A stretch of DNA of 64,000 nt from positions 992,001 to 1,056,000 of the forward strand of contig NZ_JACHLZ010000001.1 in the NCBI RefSeq assembly GCF_014204755.1, read 5' to 3'. Made by a program: the position numbers and the translations under genes. Under the pieces are notes generated by a model, which saw nothing but the letters and a program-made list of their open reading frames with translations, was not told the DNA's origin and searched no databases. This DNA is from Brachybacterium aquaticum (GTDB lineage Bacteria > Actinomycetota > Actinomycetes > Actinomycetales > Dermabacteraceae). Shown one piece after another: positions 22,361 to 31,952 of this stretch; positions within the stretch are counted from its first letter, which is position 1; each line of letters starts with the position of its first letter.

Positions 22361-22939
22361 TCAGGCGCGCTGGGCGTCGAGCTGCTTCTGGACCTGCTTC
22401 TGCGCGGAGTCGATCGAGTCCTTGGCCTTCTTCTCGAGCTTGCCGGCCTTCTTCTCCAGCTCGCGCTGCTTGGCGGCGGCGTTCTTCTGGCTGCGCTCGA
22501 TGAACTTGTTGGCGCGGTAGCCGAGCGAGGGGCGGCCGTCGTGGTCGACGACGGCCAGCAGCACGCCGCCGAGGAGGCCGGCGTCGGTGAGGATCGCCTG
22601 CGCCTCGTTCATCAGCTCCTCGCCGCGCAGCTCCCAGATCTTCTTGCGACCGGCCCAGCCGACGGAGGTGGTGGCGAGCAGCGCGACGGCCGCGGCGCGC
22701 GGCGCGCGGTTCGTGGCGTACAGGAACCCGGCGCCGGCGGCGGCGACGCCCGTGGCGCGGATCAGGGTGCGGGCGTCCACGAATCCGGGCGCGGAGGTCT
22801 TGGCCAGCGCGGCGTCGGCGGCATCGAAGGCCTGCGGGTAGACGTCGATCTCCCGCTCCGGGTGCAGTGCGGTGCGCACGCCCTCGAAGATGAAGGGGGC
22901 GGCGAGCAGGGGTCGTGCGATCCGACGGACCAGGGCCAT
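22361..22939 (-). CDS. DoxX-family membrane protein
   Basis: A 192-residue protein from ATG 22939, with GAGGA 9 bases before it. It opens MALVRRIARPLLAAPFIFEG, the DoxX family start, and has about four membrane helices, then a Lys/Glu/Gln-rich C-terminal tail (residues 150-190) predicted to be helical and cytoplasmic. DoxX proteins in actinobacteria have been tied to membrane oxidoreductase and thiol-stress complexes. Here the gene is divergent from the SigR-type sigma gene, consistent with a stress role but not proving it. Confidence 0.8.
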   Translation of the reverse strand: MALVRRIARPLLAAPFIFEGVRTALHPEREIDVYPQAFDAADAALAKTSAPGFVDARTLIRATGVAAAGAGFLYATNRAPRAAAVALLATTSVGWAGRKKIWELRGEELMNEAQAILTDAGLLGGVLLAVVDHDGRPSLGYRANKFIERSQKNAAAKQRELEKKAGKLEKKAKDSIDSAQKQVQKQLDAQRA

Positions 22940-23023
22940 GGTGTCCTCACGTTCTTGAGCGGGTGTCGACAGGTCCGGTGACGGCCGTGTCGGCCAGGTC
23001 ACCGGGGTCCAGACTACAGCCGG

Positions 23024-23050
23024 GGGAACAAGCTCCGTGCCGATCGCGTT
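23024..23050 (+). promoter_or_regulatory. SigR/SigH-type promoter upstream of the sigma gene
   Basis: GGGAAC (23024-23029), a spacer of exactly 18 bases and GTT (23048-23050) match the disulphide-stress sigma promoter (GGGAAT-N18-GTT). It lies about 170 bases before the sigma factor start, so the sigma factor probably activates its own gene, as in Streptomyces and mycobacteria. Confidence 0.65.
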
Positions 23051-23223
23051 GCACCGGGAGGCGCCACCTCTTCCCCAGGTGATCCCTGCGGGAGGACGGC
23101 GCCGAGGAACGATCCGACAAGACGCCGGCGGGAGCCGGAGAGGGAGCAGGCATGGCCGGTTGCACCACGGCGCCCGTGCTGGAGCGCGCTCCTGCGCACC
23201 CGCGTGGCGTAGGTTTGAGGGCG

Positions 23224-23925
23224 ATGACGCAGACAGATCCCACCCCCGGCCATGACAGCGGCCTGCCCGAGACCGGCCTGCCCGGCACCGGGCAGGGCGT
23301 CGACGCCGCGGACTTCGACTTCGAGGCCGAGGCGCTCTCGCACCTGGACTCCCTCTACGGCGGCGCGCTGCGGATGACCCGCAACCCGCACGACGCCGAG
23401 GACCTGGTGCAGGACACCTTCGTCAAGGCCTTCCGCGCCCAGGACCGCTTCACCCCCGGCACGAACATGCGGGCGTGGCTGTACCGCATCATGACCAACA
23501 GCTACATCTCGACCTATCGCAAGAAGCAGCGCCGCCCCAAGGAGTCCTGGACCGACACGGTCGAGGACTGGCAGCTCGCGGAGGTCTCCAGCCACTCCAG
23601 CACCGGCCTGCGCTCGGCGGAGACCGAGGCGCTGGACCACCTGCCCGATTCGGCCGTGAAGGACGCGCTCGGGGAGCTGCGCGAGGACTACCGCATGGCG
23701 GTGTACCTCGCGGACGTGGAGGGCTTCGCCTACAAGGAGATCGCGGAGATCATGGACACGCCGATCGGCACCGTGATGTCCCGCCTGCACCGGGGACGCC
23801 GGCAGCTGCGCGAGAAGCTCTCCGACTATGCCCACCGCACGGGCTACCTGCGTGCGGATCCCGCGGCGGAGGACCCCGCCGACACGACCAGCACCGGCCC
23901 CGAGGACCGGGAGGATGAACGATGA
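23224..23925 (+). CDS. sigR: SigR/SigH-family ECF sigma factor
   Basis: A 233-residue ECF sigma factor that directs RNA polymerase to oxidative and thiol-stress genes. ATG 23224 has GAGGG 4 bases upstream. Region 2 spans [30 protein letters not shown]; region 4 spans [39 protein letters not shown]. The [14 protein letters not shown] and SRLHRGR blocks are typical of the ECF12/SigR group. It overlaps the anti-sigma gene by 4 bases (ATGA). A matching promoter upstream predicts autoregulation. An N-terminal extension of about 35 residues precedes region 2. Confidence 0.9.
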   Translation: MTQTDPTPGHDSGLPETGLPGTGQGVDAADFDFEAEALSHLDSLYGGALRMTRNPHDAEDLVQDTFVKAFRAQDRFTPGTNMRAWLYRIMTNSYISTYRKKQRRPKESWTDTVEDWQLAEVSSHSSTGLRSAETEALDHLPDSAVKDALGELREDYRMAVYLADVEGFAYKEIAEIMDTPIGTVMSRLHRGRRQLREKLSDYAHRTGYLRADPAAEDPADTTSTGPEDREDER

Positions 23926-24248
23926 CCAAGAACGACGACAGCGGACGCGATCTGCGCTACGGCCTCGAGGAGGCGGTGGACGGCGAGCTGCCGCGTGAGA
24001 TGGTGGAGCGGATGCGCCGCCACACCGACGACTGCCCCGAGTGCGCCCACGAGTGGGAGCTGGTGCAGCGGGTCAAGGAGCTGGTGCGCCGCAGCTGCGC
24101 GGATCGCGCCCCCTCGGACCTGCGCGAGCGCATCGCGGTCCAGTGCCGCACCGTGTCGGTGACGACCACGTCGACCACCACCTCGGCCGACGGGACCGTG
24201 CGCTACTCGCGCACCACGACCACGCGCCGCACCTTTCCCGGCGCCTGA
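23922..24248 (+). CDS. rsrA: RsrA-like ZAS anti-sigma factor lacking the N-terminal cysteine
   Basis: A 108-residue partner of the sigma factor, which it would hold inactive. The zinc-binding anti-sigma motif is present as His34-x3-Cys38-x2-Cys41, with Cys59 and a later cysteine behind it. RsrA and RshA also have a cysteine near residue 11 that takes part in the redox switch; here that stretch is [16 protein letters not shown], without cysteine. The Thr-rich C-terminus (TTTSTTTS) is unusual. A terminator hairpin follows. Whether redox sensing survives is uncertain. Confidence 0.85.
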   Translation: MTKNDDSGRDLRYGLEEAVDGELPREMVERMRRHTDDCPECAHEWELVQRVKELVRRSCADRAPSDLRERIAVQCRTVSVTTTSTTTSADGTVRYSRTTTTRRTFPGA

Positions 24249-24298
24249 GCCCGGACTCCCCGGCCCGGGCACCGTCCCGGCGCCGACGTCCGGACCCG

Positions 24299-24346
24299 GA
24301 CATGACGAAGGGCCGCTCCCGCGCGGGAGGGGCCCTTCGTCATGTC
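24299..24346. terminator. Long perfect-arm hairpin between rsrA and bL37
   Basis: GACATGACGAAGGGCC (24299-24314) pairs fully with its complement at 24331-24346; the inside can form a second stem (TCCCGCGCGGGA). It separates two convergent genes and can stop transcription both ways. Confidence 0.9.
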
Positions 24347-24365
24347 GCACTCGGCGACGTCACGG

Positions 24366-24440
24366 TCAGCTGTTGGGGCGCTTACCGTGATTCGCGCCGT
24401 TCTTGCGGCGGGACTTGCGCTTGCGTCCTCGCTTGCTCAT
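24366..24440 (-). CDS. rpmM: 50S ribosomal protein bL37
   Basis: A 24-codon gene that codes for MSKRGRKRKSRRKNGANHGK followed by RPNS and a TGA. This is the small basic protein bL37 of actinobacterial large ribosomal subunits, described in mycobacterial structures, so the call is based on a close match to that known sequence. AAGGAGAG lies 5-10 bases before ATG 24440. It sits opposite the SigR/RsrA pair and is too short for ordinary gene finders. The symbol is used in some annotations only. Confidence 0.9.
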   Translation of the reverse strand: MSKRGRKRKSRRKNGANHGKRPNS

Positions 24441-24590
24441 CACGCTCTCCTTCCTTCGCCCGGATGACCCATAGATCATGCCACATCCGCCGGGGCGCCC
24501 GGGACGCGCCGACGGGGGTCGCGGCCCGCTGAGGCCGAGGTCACCCTGCGAGGTGCCAGCGCGTGGTCACCCCGACTGGTCATCCTCCGC

Positions 24591-24614
24591 GGTGCCGGTG
24601 CCGGTGCCGGTGCC
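24591..24614. repeat. Hexanucleotide repeat (GGTGCC)4
   Basis: Four exact copies of GGTGCC lie in the 190-base stretch between the bL37 gene and the end of the SGNH hydrolase gene. No other feature is seen in that stretch. Confidence 0.85.
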
Positions 24615-24632
24615 CGGCTCCGCGCCGGACGC

Positions 24633-25277
24633 TCAGGAGGACGTGCCCAGCCAGCTGCCGAAGCCGCCGTGCAGCACCAGCCAGGCGATGAGGCCGTAGC
24701 CGGTCTGCCCCGGATGGTCGCCGGGGGAGTGCGCGATGTCGCTCTCCCACTGGTCGTGGCCGGTCAGGCCGCGCACCGTGTCGACATAGGGGATGCGGCG
24801 GCGGGCGCACACGTCCTCGAAGGCGCTGGACAGCTCGCGTACCGCGGCGGTGGTGCCGGGGTCACGGCTCGGCGCGGGGCCCACCACGAAGGCGGGGATG
24901 CGCAGGCGCTCGAGGCCGTCGAGGATCTTGGCGAGGTTCAGGCGCGAGCGGGCGAGCGACACCCCGGCCTCGATGTCGGCGCGGCCGAGTCCCAGGACCA
25001 CGCGGTGGTCGATGGAGCCGTCGGCCCGTCCCTCGTCGGAGAAGCGGCGCTTGACGTCCTCGTCCCACCGGTCGGCGAGCTCGGCGGAGGTCTCGCCCGG
25101 CAGGGCGGCGGAGAACACGTCGATGCGGGCGTCGGCCCCCTGCTCGCTGGCGACCGCGCGGCCGAGCCAGCCCAGCGCCCGGGCGTCGCCGACGCCGGCG
25201 AGGAGCTCGTCGCCGAGCGCGATGATCCGGATCCGGGCACCCGGATCGGGGACGGGCGAAGTGGGCACGGTCTGCAC
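24633..25277 (-). CDS. SGNH/GDSL-type hydrolase-like protein
   Basis: A 214-residue protein. GTG 25277 is chosen because AGGAGG lies 5 bases upstream. IIALGDELLAGVGDARALGW is a divergent block I in which the usual catalytic Ser after GD is Glu; GRADIEAGV is block III-like, and PGDHPGQTGYGLIA carries the Asp-x-x-His-like block V residues. With the nucleophile position changed it may be inactive or use another residue. No signal peptide is seen, so it is probably cytoplasmic. It lies downstream of kgd on the same strand, separated by a strong terminator. Confidence 0.7.
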   Translation of the reverse strand: MQTVPTSPVPDPGARIRIIALGDELLAGVGDARALGWLGRAVASEQGADARIDVFSAALPGETSAELADRWDEDVKRRFSDEGRADGSIDHRVVLGLGRADIEAGVSLARSRLNLAKILDGLERLRIPAFVVGPAPSRDPGTTAAVRELSSAFEDVCARRRIPYVDTVRGLTGHDQWESDIAHSPGDHPGQTGYGLIAWLVLHGGFGSWLGTSS

Positions 25278-25358
25278 CGGGACCTCCTGGAAGGGGACGG
25301 GGTCGGTCAACTCTAACGGGGGCGCGGCCCGCGGGCGAACCCGGGGCCGCGCACGCTG

Positions 25359-25388
25359 CCGCGGGCCGCGACGCATCGCGGCCCGCGG
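25359..25388 (-). terminator. Perfect 13-bp hairpin after kgd
   Basis: CCGCGGGCCGCGA (25359-25371) and its exact complement (25376-25388) flank CGCA. It lies 6 bases beyond the kgd stop. Confidence 0.88.
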
Positions 25389-25394
25389 CGCGGA

Positions 25395-28300
25395 TCAGGA
25401 CTCGAAGGCCCGCGCGAGCAGGTCCTCCTGCTCCTGCTTGTGGGTGGAGTTCGAGCCGGTGGCGGGGGAGGCGGAGGCCGGACGGGCGACCACGCGCAGC
25501 GTGCGACCCACCTCGACGGCGAAGTTCATCGCCATGTAGCTCCATGCGCCCTGGTTCTTCGGCTCCTCCTGGACCCAGGTGAGGGTCGCGTCGGGGTAGG
25601 AGTCCAGGACCGCGTGCAGCTGCTCGGCGGGCAGCGGGTACAGCTGCTCCACACGGACGATCGCGGTGTCGGTCGCACCGAGCTTCTCGCGCCGCGCCAC
25701 CAGGTCCCAGTACACCTTGCCGGAGGCCAGCAGCACGCGGCGCACGTTCCCGGGCTCGACGGTGGTGTCGGTCAGGACCGGCTCGAAGGTGCCGGAGGTG
25801 AAGTCCTCGACACCGCTGACGGCGGCCTTGTTGCGCAGCATCGACTTCGGGGTGAAGACGATCAGCGGCTTCTTCGGCTCGGTGAGCGCCTGCTTGCGCA
25901 GCAGGTGGAAATAGCTCGCCGGGGTCGACGGGGCCGCGACGCGCATGTTGTCCTCGGCGCACAGCTGGAGGAAGCGCTCGATGCGGGCGGAGGAGTGGTC
26001 CGGGCCCTGGCCCTCGTAGCCGTGCGGCAGCAGCAGCACCACACCGGAGTTCTGGCCCCACTTCTGCTCGGAGGCGGAGATGAACTCGTCGATGATCGTC
26101 TGGGCGCCGTTGACGAAGTCGCCGAACTGCGCCTCCCACAGCACCAGCGAGCGGGGGCTCTCCACGGAGTAGCCGTACTCGTAGCCGAGCGCGGCGAACT
26201 CCGAGAGGGAGGAGTCGTACACGTTGAAGCGCGCCTGGTCCTCGGTGAGGTAGGACAGCGGGGTCCAGGTGTCGCCGTTCTCGTGGTCGATGAGCACCGC
26301 GTGGCGCTGCACGAAGGTGCCGCGGCGCGAGTCCTGACCGGCCAGGCGCACGCGATGGCCCTGCATGAGCAGGGAGCCGAAGGCGAGCAGCTCGCCGTAG
26401 GCCCAGTCGATCCCGCCCTCGGAGGACATCCGGGTGCGCTTCTCCAGCAGGGCGCGCAGCTTCGGGTGCACGGTGAACGAGTCCGGGACCTCGGAGTGGG
26501 CCTCGCCGATGCGCGCGAGCACGGAGGCGTCCACCGCGGTCTCGGCGGTCGCGGGACCGGAGTCCCCGCGCTGCGAGGCGGGCAGCTCCAGGCCCTGCAC
26601 GCTGCGCGCGGAGTCCTCGGAGCCGGGGGTGTCATTGCGGGTGGAGGCGAAGGCCTGGTCCAGGTGCTCCTGGAAGTTGCGCACCAGGCCCTCGGTCTCC
26701 TCCTCGGTCAGGTCCCCGCGCTCGATGAGCGTCTCCATGTAGAGCTTGCGGGTGGAGGACTTCTCGCCGATGAGCTTGTACATCTCCGGCTGGGTCATCG
26801 AGGGGTCGTCGCCCTCGTTGTGGCCGCGGCGGCGGTAGCAGACCATGTCGATGACCACGTCGCGATGGAACTTCTGGCGGAACTCGAAGGCGATCTCCGC
26901 GACGCGCACGCACGCCTCGGGATCGTCGCCGTTGACGTGGAAGATCGGCAGCTGCGTGGACTTGGCGACGTCGGTCGAGTAGTACGACGAGCGCGAGGAG
27001 TCCGGCAGGGTCGTGAACCCGATCTGGTTGTTGATGATCACGTGGATCGTGCCGCCGGTGCGGTAGCCGCGCAGCTCGGAGAGGTTCAGGGTCTCGGTGA
27101 CCACGCCCTGGCCGGCGAAAGCCGCATCGCCGTGTACGAGCACGGGCAGCACCGGGAACTCCTCGGGCTGCTCGAGGCGGTCCTGCTTGGCGCGCACGAT
27201 GCCCTCGAGCACCGGGTTCACGGCCTCGAGATGGGAGGGGTTCGCGGCGAGGTAGACCTTGGTCGACTTCCCGTCGTGCGAGGTGTAGGTGCCCTCGGTG
27301 CCCAGGTGGTACTTCACGTCGCCCGAGCCGAGCTTCTGGCCGTAGTTGCCCTCGAACTCCTGGAAGATCTGGCCGTAGCTCTTGCCCGCGAGGTTGGAGA
27401 GCACGTTGAGGCGGCCGCGGTGCGACATGCCGATCGCGACCTCGTCCAGGCCCTGCTGCGCGGCGCCGTGCAGCACGGCGTCGAGCATCGGGATCACGGA
27501 CTCGCCGCCCTCGAGGGAGAAGCGCTTCTGGCCCACGAACTTGGTCTGAAGGAAGGTCTCGAACGCCTCGGCGGCGTTGAGGCGATCCATGATGTGGGTC
27601 AGTTCGGCCTTGTCGAAGGGACGGCGCGGCGTCTCCATCTTCTGCTGGATCCAGGCCCGCTCCTGCGGGTCGGTGATGTGCATGTACTCCACGCCGATGG
27701 TGCGGCAGTACGCCTCGCGCAGCACGCCGAGGATGTCGCGCAGGGTCGCCTGGTCCTTGCCGCCCAGCCCACGGGTGGGGAAGGTGCGGTCCAGGTCCCA
27801 CAGGGTCAGGCCGTAGGTCTCCACGTCCAGGTCCGGGTGGTTGCGCACCTTGTACTGCAGCGGATCGGTGTCCGCCATGAGGTGGCCGCGCACGCGGAAG
27901 GAGTGGATCAGGTCCATGACGCGCGCGAGGCGCTCGGACTTGGAGTGCTTGAAGGGGTTGTCCGCGACCCAGCGCACGGGCTGGTAGGGCAGGCGCAGCG
28001 AGGCGAAGACGCGGTCGTAGAACCCGTCGGTGCCCAGCAGCTTGTCCGCCATGCGCTTGAGGAACTCGCCCGAGGCGGCGCCCTGGATGATGCGGTGGTC
28101 GTAGGTCGAGGTCAGGGTCATGACCTTCGAGATCGCGAGTTCCGCGAGGGTGGCGGGGCTCGCGCCCTGGAACTGCGCGGGGTAGTCCATCGCGCCGACG
28201 CCCACGATCACGCCCTGGCCCTTCATGAGGCGGGGGATCGAGTGGACGGTGCCGATGCCGCCGGGGTTGGTCAGCGACACGGTGGTGCCGGTGAAGTCGT

Positions 28301-29348
28301 CCATCGTCAGCTTGCCGGCGCGGGCCTTCCTGACGACCTCCTCGTAGGCCTTCCAGAAGCCGCGGAAGTCGAAGCGCTGGGCCGCCTTGATGTTCGGCAC
28401 TACCAGGCCGCGCGAGCCGTCCGGGCGCGGCATGTCGATGGCGAGGCCGAAGTTCACGTCCTCGCGCTGGAGCAGGACGGGCTTGCCCTTCTCGTCGACG
28501 TCGAAGCCGTTGTTCATGTCGGTGATCTCGGTGATCGCCTCGATCATCGCCCAGCCGATGAGGTGGGTGAAGGACACCTTGCCTGCGCGGTGGCGCTTGA
28601 GGTGGTTGTTGATGACGATGCGGTTGTCGAAGAGCAGCTTGACCGGCACGTCGCGCACCGAGGTCGCGGTGGGCACCTCGAGGGACTCGCCCATGTTGCG
28701 CACAACGGCGGCGGCGGGGCCGCGCAGCTTGACGACCTCCGGCTCGCGCAGCTCGACCACGGGGATCTGCGCGGTGGTGGTGGGGACCTTCTCGGGGCGG
28801 TCCGACGTGGTGGAGACGGCCGGCTTCGAGGCCTTCTTCGCGGGGGCGTCGTTCACGACAGGGGATTCCTTCGGGGAGGAGGCGGGCGCCTTCGGCGCGC
28901 CCGCGGAGGAGGACGGGGAGGAGTTCGTGGGGGCCTCGGCCTTCGGGGCCTCGGTCGCGGCGGGCTCGGTCGTCGCGGGCTCGGCCGACGGGGCGTCGGC
29001 CGACGGGGACTTCGCAGGTGCGGCCGACGAGGCCGTCGCGGGGGAGGAGCCCTCTGCCGACGGCGCCGCCTCGTCGGCGGTCGCCGTGCTCGCGGTCGCG
29101 GCGTCGGCATCGTCGCCGTCGGTCGCGGCCGCGGGAGCGGCGGTGTCGGAGGAGCTGTCGGCGGGAGCGGGGTCCGCCCCCGTCCCGGCGGGGGTCCCGG
29201 AGGTCACCGAGCTCGTGGCGGCGAAGTGCTCCGCCCAGCTGGGGTCGACGCTCGAGGGATCCTGCCGCCACTGCTCGCGGAGCGCGTCCACGAGCCACTG
29301 GTTGGGGCCGAACTCCGCGGAATCGGAGTCCTGTGTCTGCTGTGACAC
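25395..29348 (-). CDS. kgd: Multifunctional 2-oxoglutarate dehydrogenase E1/E2 (Kgd)
   Basis: A 1317-residue actinobacterial fusion that feeds 2-oxoglutarate into the TCA cycle. It starts at GTG 29348. An N-terminal helix ([19 protein letters not shown]) is followed by an Ala/Ser/Pro/Glu-rich linker (about 45-190), longer than in mycobacteria. Next is an acyltransferase-like E2 domain with [12 protein letters not shown], then the thiamine diphosphate E1 domain with [11 protein letters not shown] and NNQIGFTT, ending [20 protein letters not shown]. In mycobacteria the protein is controlled by the GarA FHA protein; no GarA gene is nearby. A perfect terminator follows. Confidence 0.96.
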   Translation of the reverse strand: MSQQTQDSDSAEFGPNQWLVDALREQWRQDPSSVDPSWAEHFAATSSVTSGTPAGTGADPAPADSSSDTAAPAAATDGDDADAATASTATADEAAPSAEGSSPATASSAAPAKSPSADAPSAEPATTEPAATEAPKAEAPTNSSPSSSAGAPKAPASSPKESPVVNDAPAKKASKPAVSTTSDRPEKVPTTTAQIPVVELREPEVVKLRGPAAAVVRNMGESLEVPTATSVRDVPVKLLFDNRIVINNHLKRHRAGKVSFTHLIGWAMIEAITEITDMNNGFDVDEKGKPVLLQREDVNFGLAIDMPRPDGSRGLVVPNIKAAQRFDFRGFWKAYEEVVRKARAGKLTMDDFTGTTVSLTNPGGIGTVHSIPRLMKGQGVIVGVGAMDYPAQFQGASPATLAELAISKVMTLTSTYDHRIIQGAASGEFLKRMADKLLGTDGFYDRVFASLRLPYQPVRWVADNPFKHSKSERLARVMDLIHSFRVRGHLMADTDPLQYKVRNHPDLDVETYGLTLWDLDRTFPTRGLGGKDQATLRDILGVLREAYCRTIGVEYMHITDPQERAWIQQKMETPRRPFDKAELTHIMDRLNAAEAFETFLQTKFVGQKRFSLEGGESVIPMLDAVLHGAAQQGLDEVAIGMSHRGRLNVLSNLAGKSYGQIFQEFEGNYGQKLGSGDVKYHLGTEGTYTSHDGKSTKVYLAANPSHLEAVNPVLEGIVRAKQDRLEQPEEFPVLPVLVHGDAAFAGQGVVTETLNLSELRGYRTGGTIHVIINNQIGFTTLPDSSRSSYYSTDVAKSTQLPIFHVNGDDPEACVRVAEIAFEFRQKFHRDVVIDMVCYRRRGHNEGDDPSMTQPEMYKLIGEKSSTRKLYMETLIERGDLTEEETEGLVRNFQEHLDQAFASTRNDTPGSEDSARSVQGLELPASQRGDSGPATAETAVDASVLARIGEAHSEVPDSFTVHPKLRALLEKRTRMSSEGGIDWAYGELLAFGSLLMQGHRVRLAGQDSRRGTFVQRHAVLIDHENGDTWTPLSYLTEDQARFNVYDSSLSEFAALGYEYGYSVESPRSLVLWEAQFGDFVNGAQTIIDEFISASEQKWGQNSGVVLLLPHGYEGQGPDHSSARIERFLQLCAEDNMRVAAPSTPASYFHLLRKQALTEPKKPLIVFTPKSMLRNKAAVSGVEDFTSGTFEPVLTDTTVEPGNVRRVLLASGKVYWDLVARREKLGATDTAIVRVEQLYPLPAEQLHAVLDSYPDATLTWVQEEPKNQGAWSYMAMNFAVEVGRTLRVVARPASASPATGSNSTHKQEQEDLLARAFES

Positions 29349-29471
29349 TCTGAGATCGCCAGCCTTCTCACAATCGAGAGATACGGATGGACCCAGCGTA
29401 ACGGCACGCGCCGCTCGGCGTGGACCGCGGCGCAGGTCGTGGCGCAGCGCACGGGAGCGTGGTGGGGGACA

Positions 29472-30614
29472 TCACGTCGTCGGCGGGGGGTCGGGCAGGA
29501 CCACCCGGATGAGCGAGGAGCGGCCCTCGCGGGCGGTGTCGTCGCGGGGGTCGTCGAGCACCTCGATGGTCCCGCCGTGCAGCCCCACCGCCCAGCGGGC
29601 GATCGCGAGGCCGAGGCCGGTGCCGCCGGACGAGTCCGCGGCCCCTCCGCGCTGGAAGCGCTCGAAGACCCGTGAGCGGTCCTCCCAGGCGATGCCGGGA
29701 CCCTCGTCGTGCACGTCCAGTCGCACGCCGTCGTCCCGGTCGGTGCGAGCGGCGGCGACGTGGATGCGGCCGCCGGCGGGGGAGTGGCGGGCGGCGTTCT
29801 GGAGCAGGTTGTGGATGACCTGGTGCAGTCGCGCGGCATCGGCGTCGACCACGAGGTCGGGCGGATCGACCTCGATGATCCAGCGCACGTCCCGGCCCCC
29901 GGAGGCCAGGGCCGCGGCGTCGACGACCTCGTGGAGGAAGGGGGTGAGCTCGACCTGCTCCAGGTCCAGCTCGACCACGCCGGCATCGAGTCGGGAGAGG
30001 TCCAGCAGATGGTCGACCAGTCGGGAGAGGCGCTCGGTCTCGTTCAGCGCCACCTCGAGCGCTGCGGGATCCGGCTCGGTGACCCCGTCCACGAGGTTCT
30101 CCAGCTGGGCGCGGAGCCCGGCGACCGGGGTGCGCAGCTCGTGGGACACGTTCGCGACGAGGTCGCGGCGCATCCGGTCGGTCTCCTCGAGCTCCGCGGC
30201 CATCACGGAGAACGCGGAGGCGAGCTGACCCACCTCGTCGCGGCTCGTGGCCCGCACCGGGGCGCTGTAGTCCCCGCGGGACATCGCCCGCGCGGCCGCG
30301 GTCATCTCCCGCAGCGGGGAGGTCATGCCGCGGGCCAGCAGCTGGGTGGAGAACAGCGCGGCGATCACGACCAGCGGCAGGGCGAGCAGCGGCTCGATCC
30401 CGGCGCGGATGCTCACCTGGGTGAGCAGCGCGGCGACGGTGACGCTGACGCCCACGAGGATCGCGAGCTTCACCTTGAAGGAGCGGAACCGGTCCAGCGG
30501 GCGCACGTCGAGCCGCTCGGGCACCCGGCGTCGCGCGCGGGGCGCCTCCTCGTCCCCCGAGCCCGCGCGCTGCGCGAGGTGCTCGGGGCCGCGATCTGCG
30601 ACGGGGGAGGTCAC
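29472..30614 (-). CDS. Two-component sensor histidine kinase
   Basis: A 380-residue kinase. GTG 30614 overlaps the regulator stop (GTGA) and is chosen for that reason. Two membrane helices lie close together (LAILVGVSVTVAALLT and ALPLVVIAALFSTQLLA) with almost no outside loop, then a HAMP domain (MTSPLREMTAAARAMSRGDY), the phospho-acceptor helix (NVSHELRTPVAGL) and an ATPase domain (NLLQNAARHS, GPGIAWEDRSRVFERF, GGTGLGLAI). The tiny sensing loop suggests it senses the membrane or internal state. It is co-translated with the OmpR-type regulator upstream. Confidence 0.92.
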   Translation of the reverse strand: MTSPVADRGPEHLAQRAGSGDEEAPRARRRVPERLDVRPLDRFRSFKVKLAILVGVSVTVAALLTQVSIRAGIEPLLALPLVVIAALFSTQLLARGMTSPLREMTAAARAMSRGDYSAPVRATSRDEVGQLASAFSVMAAELEETDRMRRDLVANVSHELRTPVAGLRAQLENLVDGVTEPDPAALEVALNETERLSRLVDHLLDLSRLDAGVVELDLEQVELTPFLHEVVDAAALASGGRDVRWIIEVDPPDLVVDADAARLHQVIHNLLQNAARHSPAGGRIHVAAARTDRDDGVRLDVHDEGPGIAWEDRSRVFERFQRGGAADSSGGTGLGLAIARWAVGLHGGTIEVLDDPRDDTAREGRSSLIRVVLPDPPPTT

Positions 30615-31474
30615 GAGCCGGTGGTGGGCTCGTTCGGCGTGGGCATGGTGCGGATGTCCACGCCCGAGAGGTCCACTGTGTCGTTCAGCGCGGCACCCTC
30701 CCCACCGGCCGGCGCGACGTTCCCCCCGTCGATTCCGTCCTCGGGGTCCGGCGGGATCTCGAGCGCATAGCCCACGCCGTGGACGGTGCGCACCAGGTCC
30801 GCGCCGAGCTTGCGGCGCAGCGCCTTGACGTGCGAGTCCACCGTGCGGGTGCCGGTCGCATCCACCCAGTCCCACACGTCGGCCAGCAGCTGCTCGCGGG
30901 TGAGGACCGTGCCCGGGGCGTTGGCCAGGCACAGCAGCAGGTCGAACTCGGTGGGGGTGAGGTGCGCGGGCACCCCGCCGCGCATGACCCGTCGGCCCGC
31001 CCGGTCGATGAGCAGGTCCCCGAACTGCAGGGCCTCCCGCTTCTCCGACTCGGTGGGCGCGGGCGCGCCGGTGCGCTGGACGCGCCGCAGGAGCGCCTTC
31101 AGCCGGGCCACGAGCTCGCGCATGGAGAAGGGCTTGGTCATGTAGTCGTCCGCACCGACCCCGAGGCCCACCAGCATGTCGGTCTCCTCGTCGCGGGCGG
31201 TGAGCATGAGGACGGGCACGGGGACGTCGGCCTGGATGCGCCGGCACACCTCCAGCCCGTCGAAGCCGGGGAGCATCACGTCCAGCACCACCACGTCCGG
31301 GCGCACCTCCTGGACGGTGCGCACTCCCGAGGGGCCGTCCAGTGCCGTGGAGACCTCCCAGCCCTCCGCGGCGAGGCGGTCGGCGATGGCGCGCGTGATC
31401 GTGGGCTCGTCCTCGATCACCACCACGCGCGCGGGTGCGGTGTCAGACGGTGCGGTCCGGTCCGGGGTCGACAT
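30611..31474 (-). CDS. OmpR-family response regulator
   Basis: A 287-residue regulator from ATG 31474 (MSTPDRTAPSDTAP). The receiver domain has the acidic pair (VVVIEDEPT), the phospho-acceptor Asp in VVVLDVMLPG, and MLTARDE and MTKPFS. The winged-helix DNA-binding domain includes LTPTEFDLLLCLANAPG and TRTVDSHVKALRRKLG. A C-terminal tail of about 40 residues is low-complexity. It is divergent from the LytM peptidase gene, with two tandem repeat arrays in the shared 478-base upstream region, so it may bind there; that is inference. Confidence 0.92.
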   Translation of the reverse strand: MSTPDRTAPSDTAPARVVVIEDEPTITRAIADRLAAEGWEVSTALDGPSGVRTVQEVRPDVVVLDVMLPGFDGLEVCRRIQADVPVPVLMLTARDEETDMLVGLGVGADDYMTKPFSMRELVARLKALLRRVQRTGAPAPTESEKREALQFGDLLIDRAGRRVMRGGVPAHLTPTEFDLLLCLANAPGTVLTREQLLADVWDWVDATGTRTVDSHVKALRRKLGADLVRTVHGVGYALEIPPDPEDGIDGGNVAPAGGEGAALNDTVDLSGVDIRTMPTPNEPTTGS

Positions 31475-31526
31475 GGGACTCACTGTAGACGCGCGCCCCT
31501 GAGGCGCTGCGGAGAAGCGCCCCACC

Positions 31527-31598
31527 GGTGTCACGGCTCCACCCGGTGTCACGGCTCCACCCGGTATCACTGCTCCACCCGGTGTCACTGCGCGCCCG
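31527..31598. repeat. 18-base tandem array, four copies
   Basis: Units GGTGTCACGGCTCCACCC (two exact copies, then two degenerate) follow one another without spacing in the 478-base region between the divergent regulator and LytM genes. Each carries GTCAC. The rest of the region up to 31952 has one AT-richer patch (31765-31795) that may hold the peptidase promoter. Confidence 0.9.
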
Positions 31599-31640
31599 CT
31601 GTCAGCGCCCCGCCCCGTGTCGCCGCCGTGCGTCGCCCCC

Positions 31641-31703
31641 GCGTCACAGCCCTGCGTCACAGCCCTGCGTCACAGCCCTGCGTCACAGCTCTGCGTCACA
31701 GCG
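31641..31703. repeat. 13-base tandem array, nearly five copies
   Basis: GCGTCACAGCCCT is repeated three times exactly, once with one change (GCTCT), and then as a partial copy. It lies 40 bases from the 18-base array and shares its GTCAC core. Confidence 0.92.
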
Positions 31704-31952
31704 GGAGCGCCCCCGGAGTGACGCACGCCCCCTGGAGGAGGCCCCCTCGTCAAGACCTCCTTACCTTTAGGCCATTCCGGCAAAAACTTGGCAATGAGCC
31801 CGCCGCAGGCCTCGTGCACCCGAATGACCTGCACCTACTGTGATCGACGTTGTTCCAGCGACGCGCCCTTCCCCTCCGACGTCGCACTCGTGCATCAGTG
31901 CGGGAACCCCGCACGGCCGAGCACTACGCAGATCCAGAGGAAGAGAGACGAC

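Noticed and set aside
25440-29345. 1300-codon plus-strand open frame opposite kgd
   Set aside because: It mirrors kgd exactly, which is expected at very high GC; the composition is unlike a real protein.
31527-31703. Tandem arrays considered as a CRISPR
   Set aside because: Units are 13 and 18 bases and directly abut one another; there are no unique spacers and no cas genes nearby.
31740-31952. c-di-AMP (ydaO-type) riboswitch before the LytM gene, as known for actinobacterial wall hydrolases
   Set aside because: I could not find the conserved core segments or their pairing; a covariance-model search would settle it.
31788-31952. Upstream extension of the LytM gene to ATG 31788
   Set aside because: The extra 55 residues include several Cys and no signal feature and have no ribosome binding site; the signal-like segment begins after GTG 31953.
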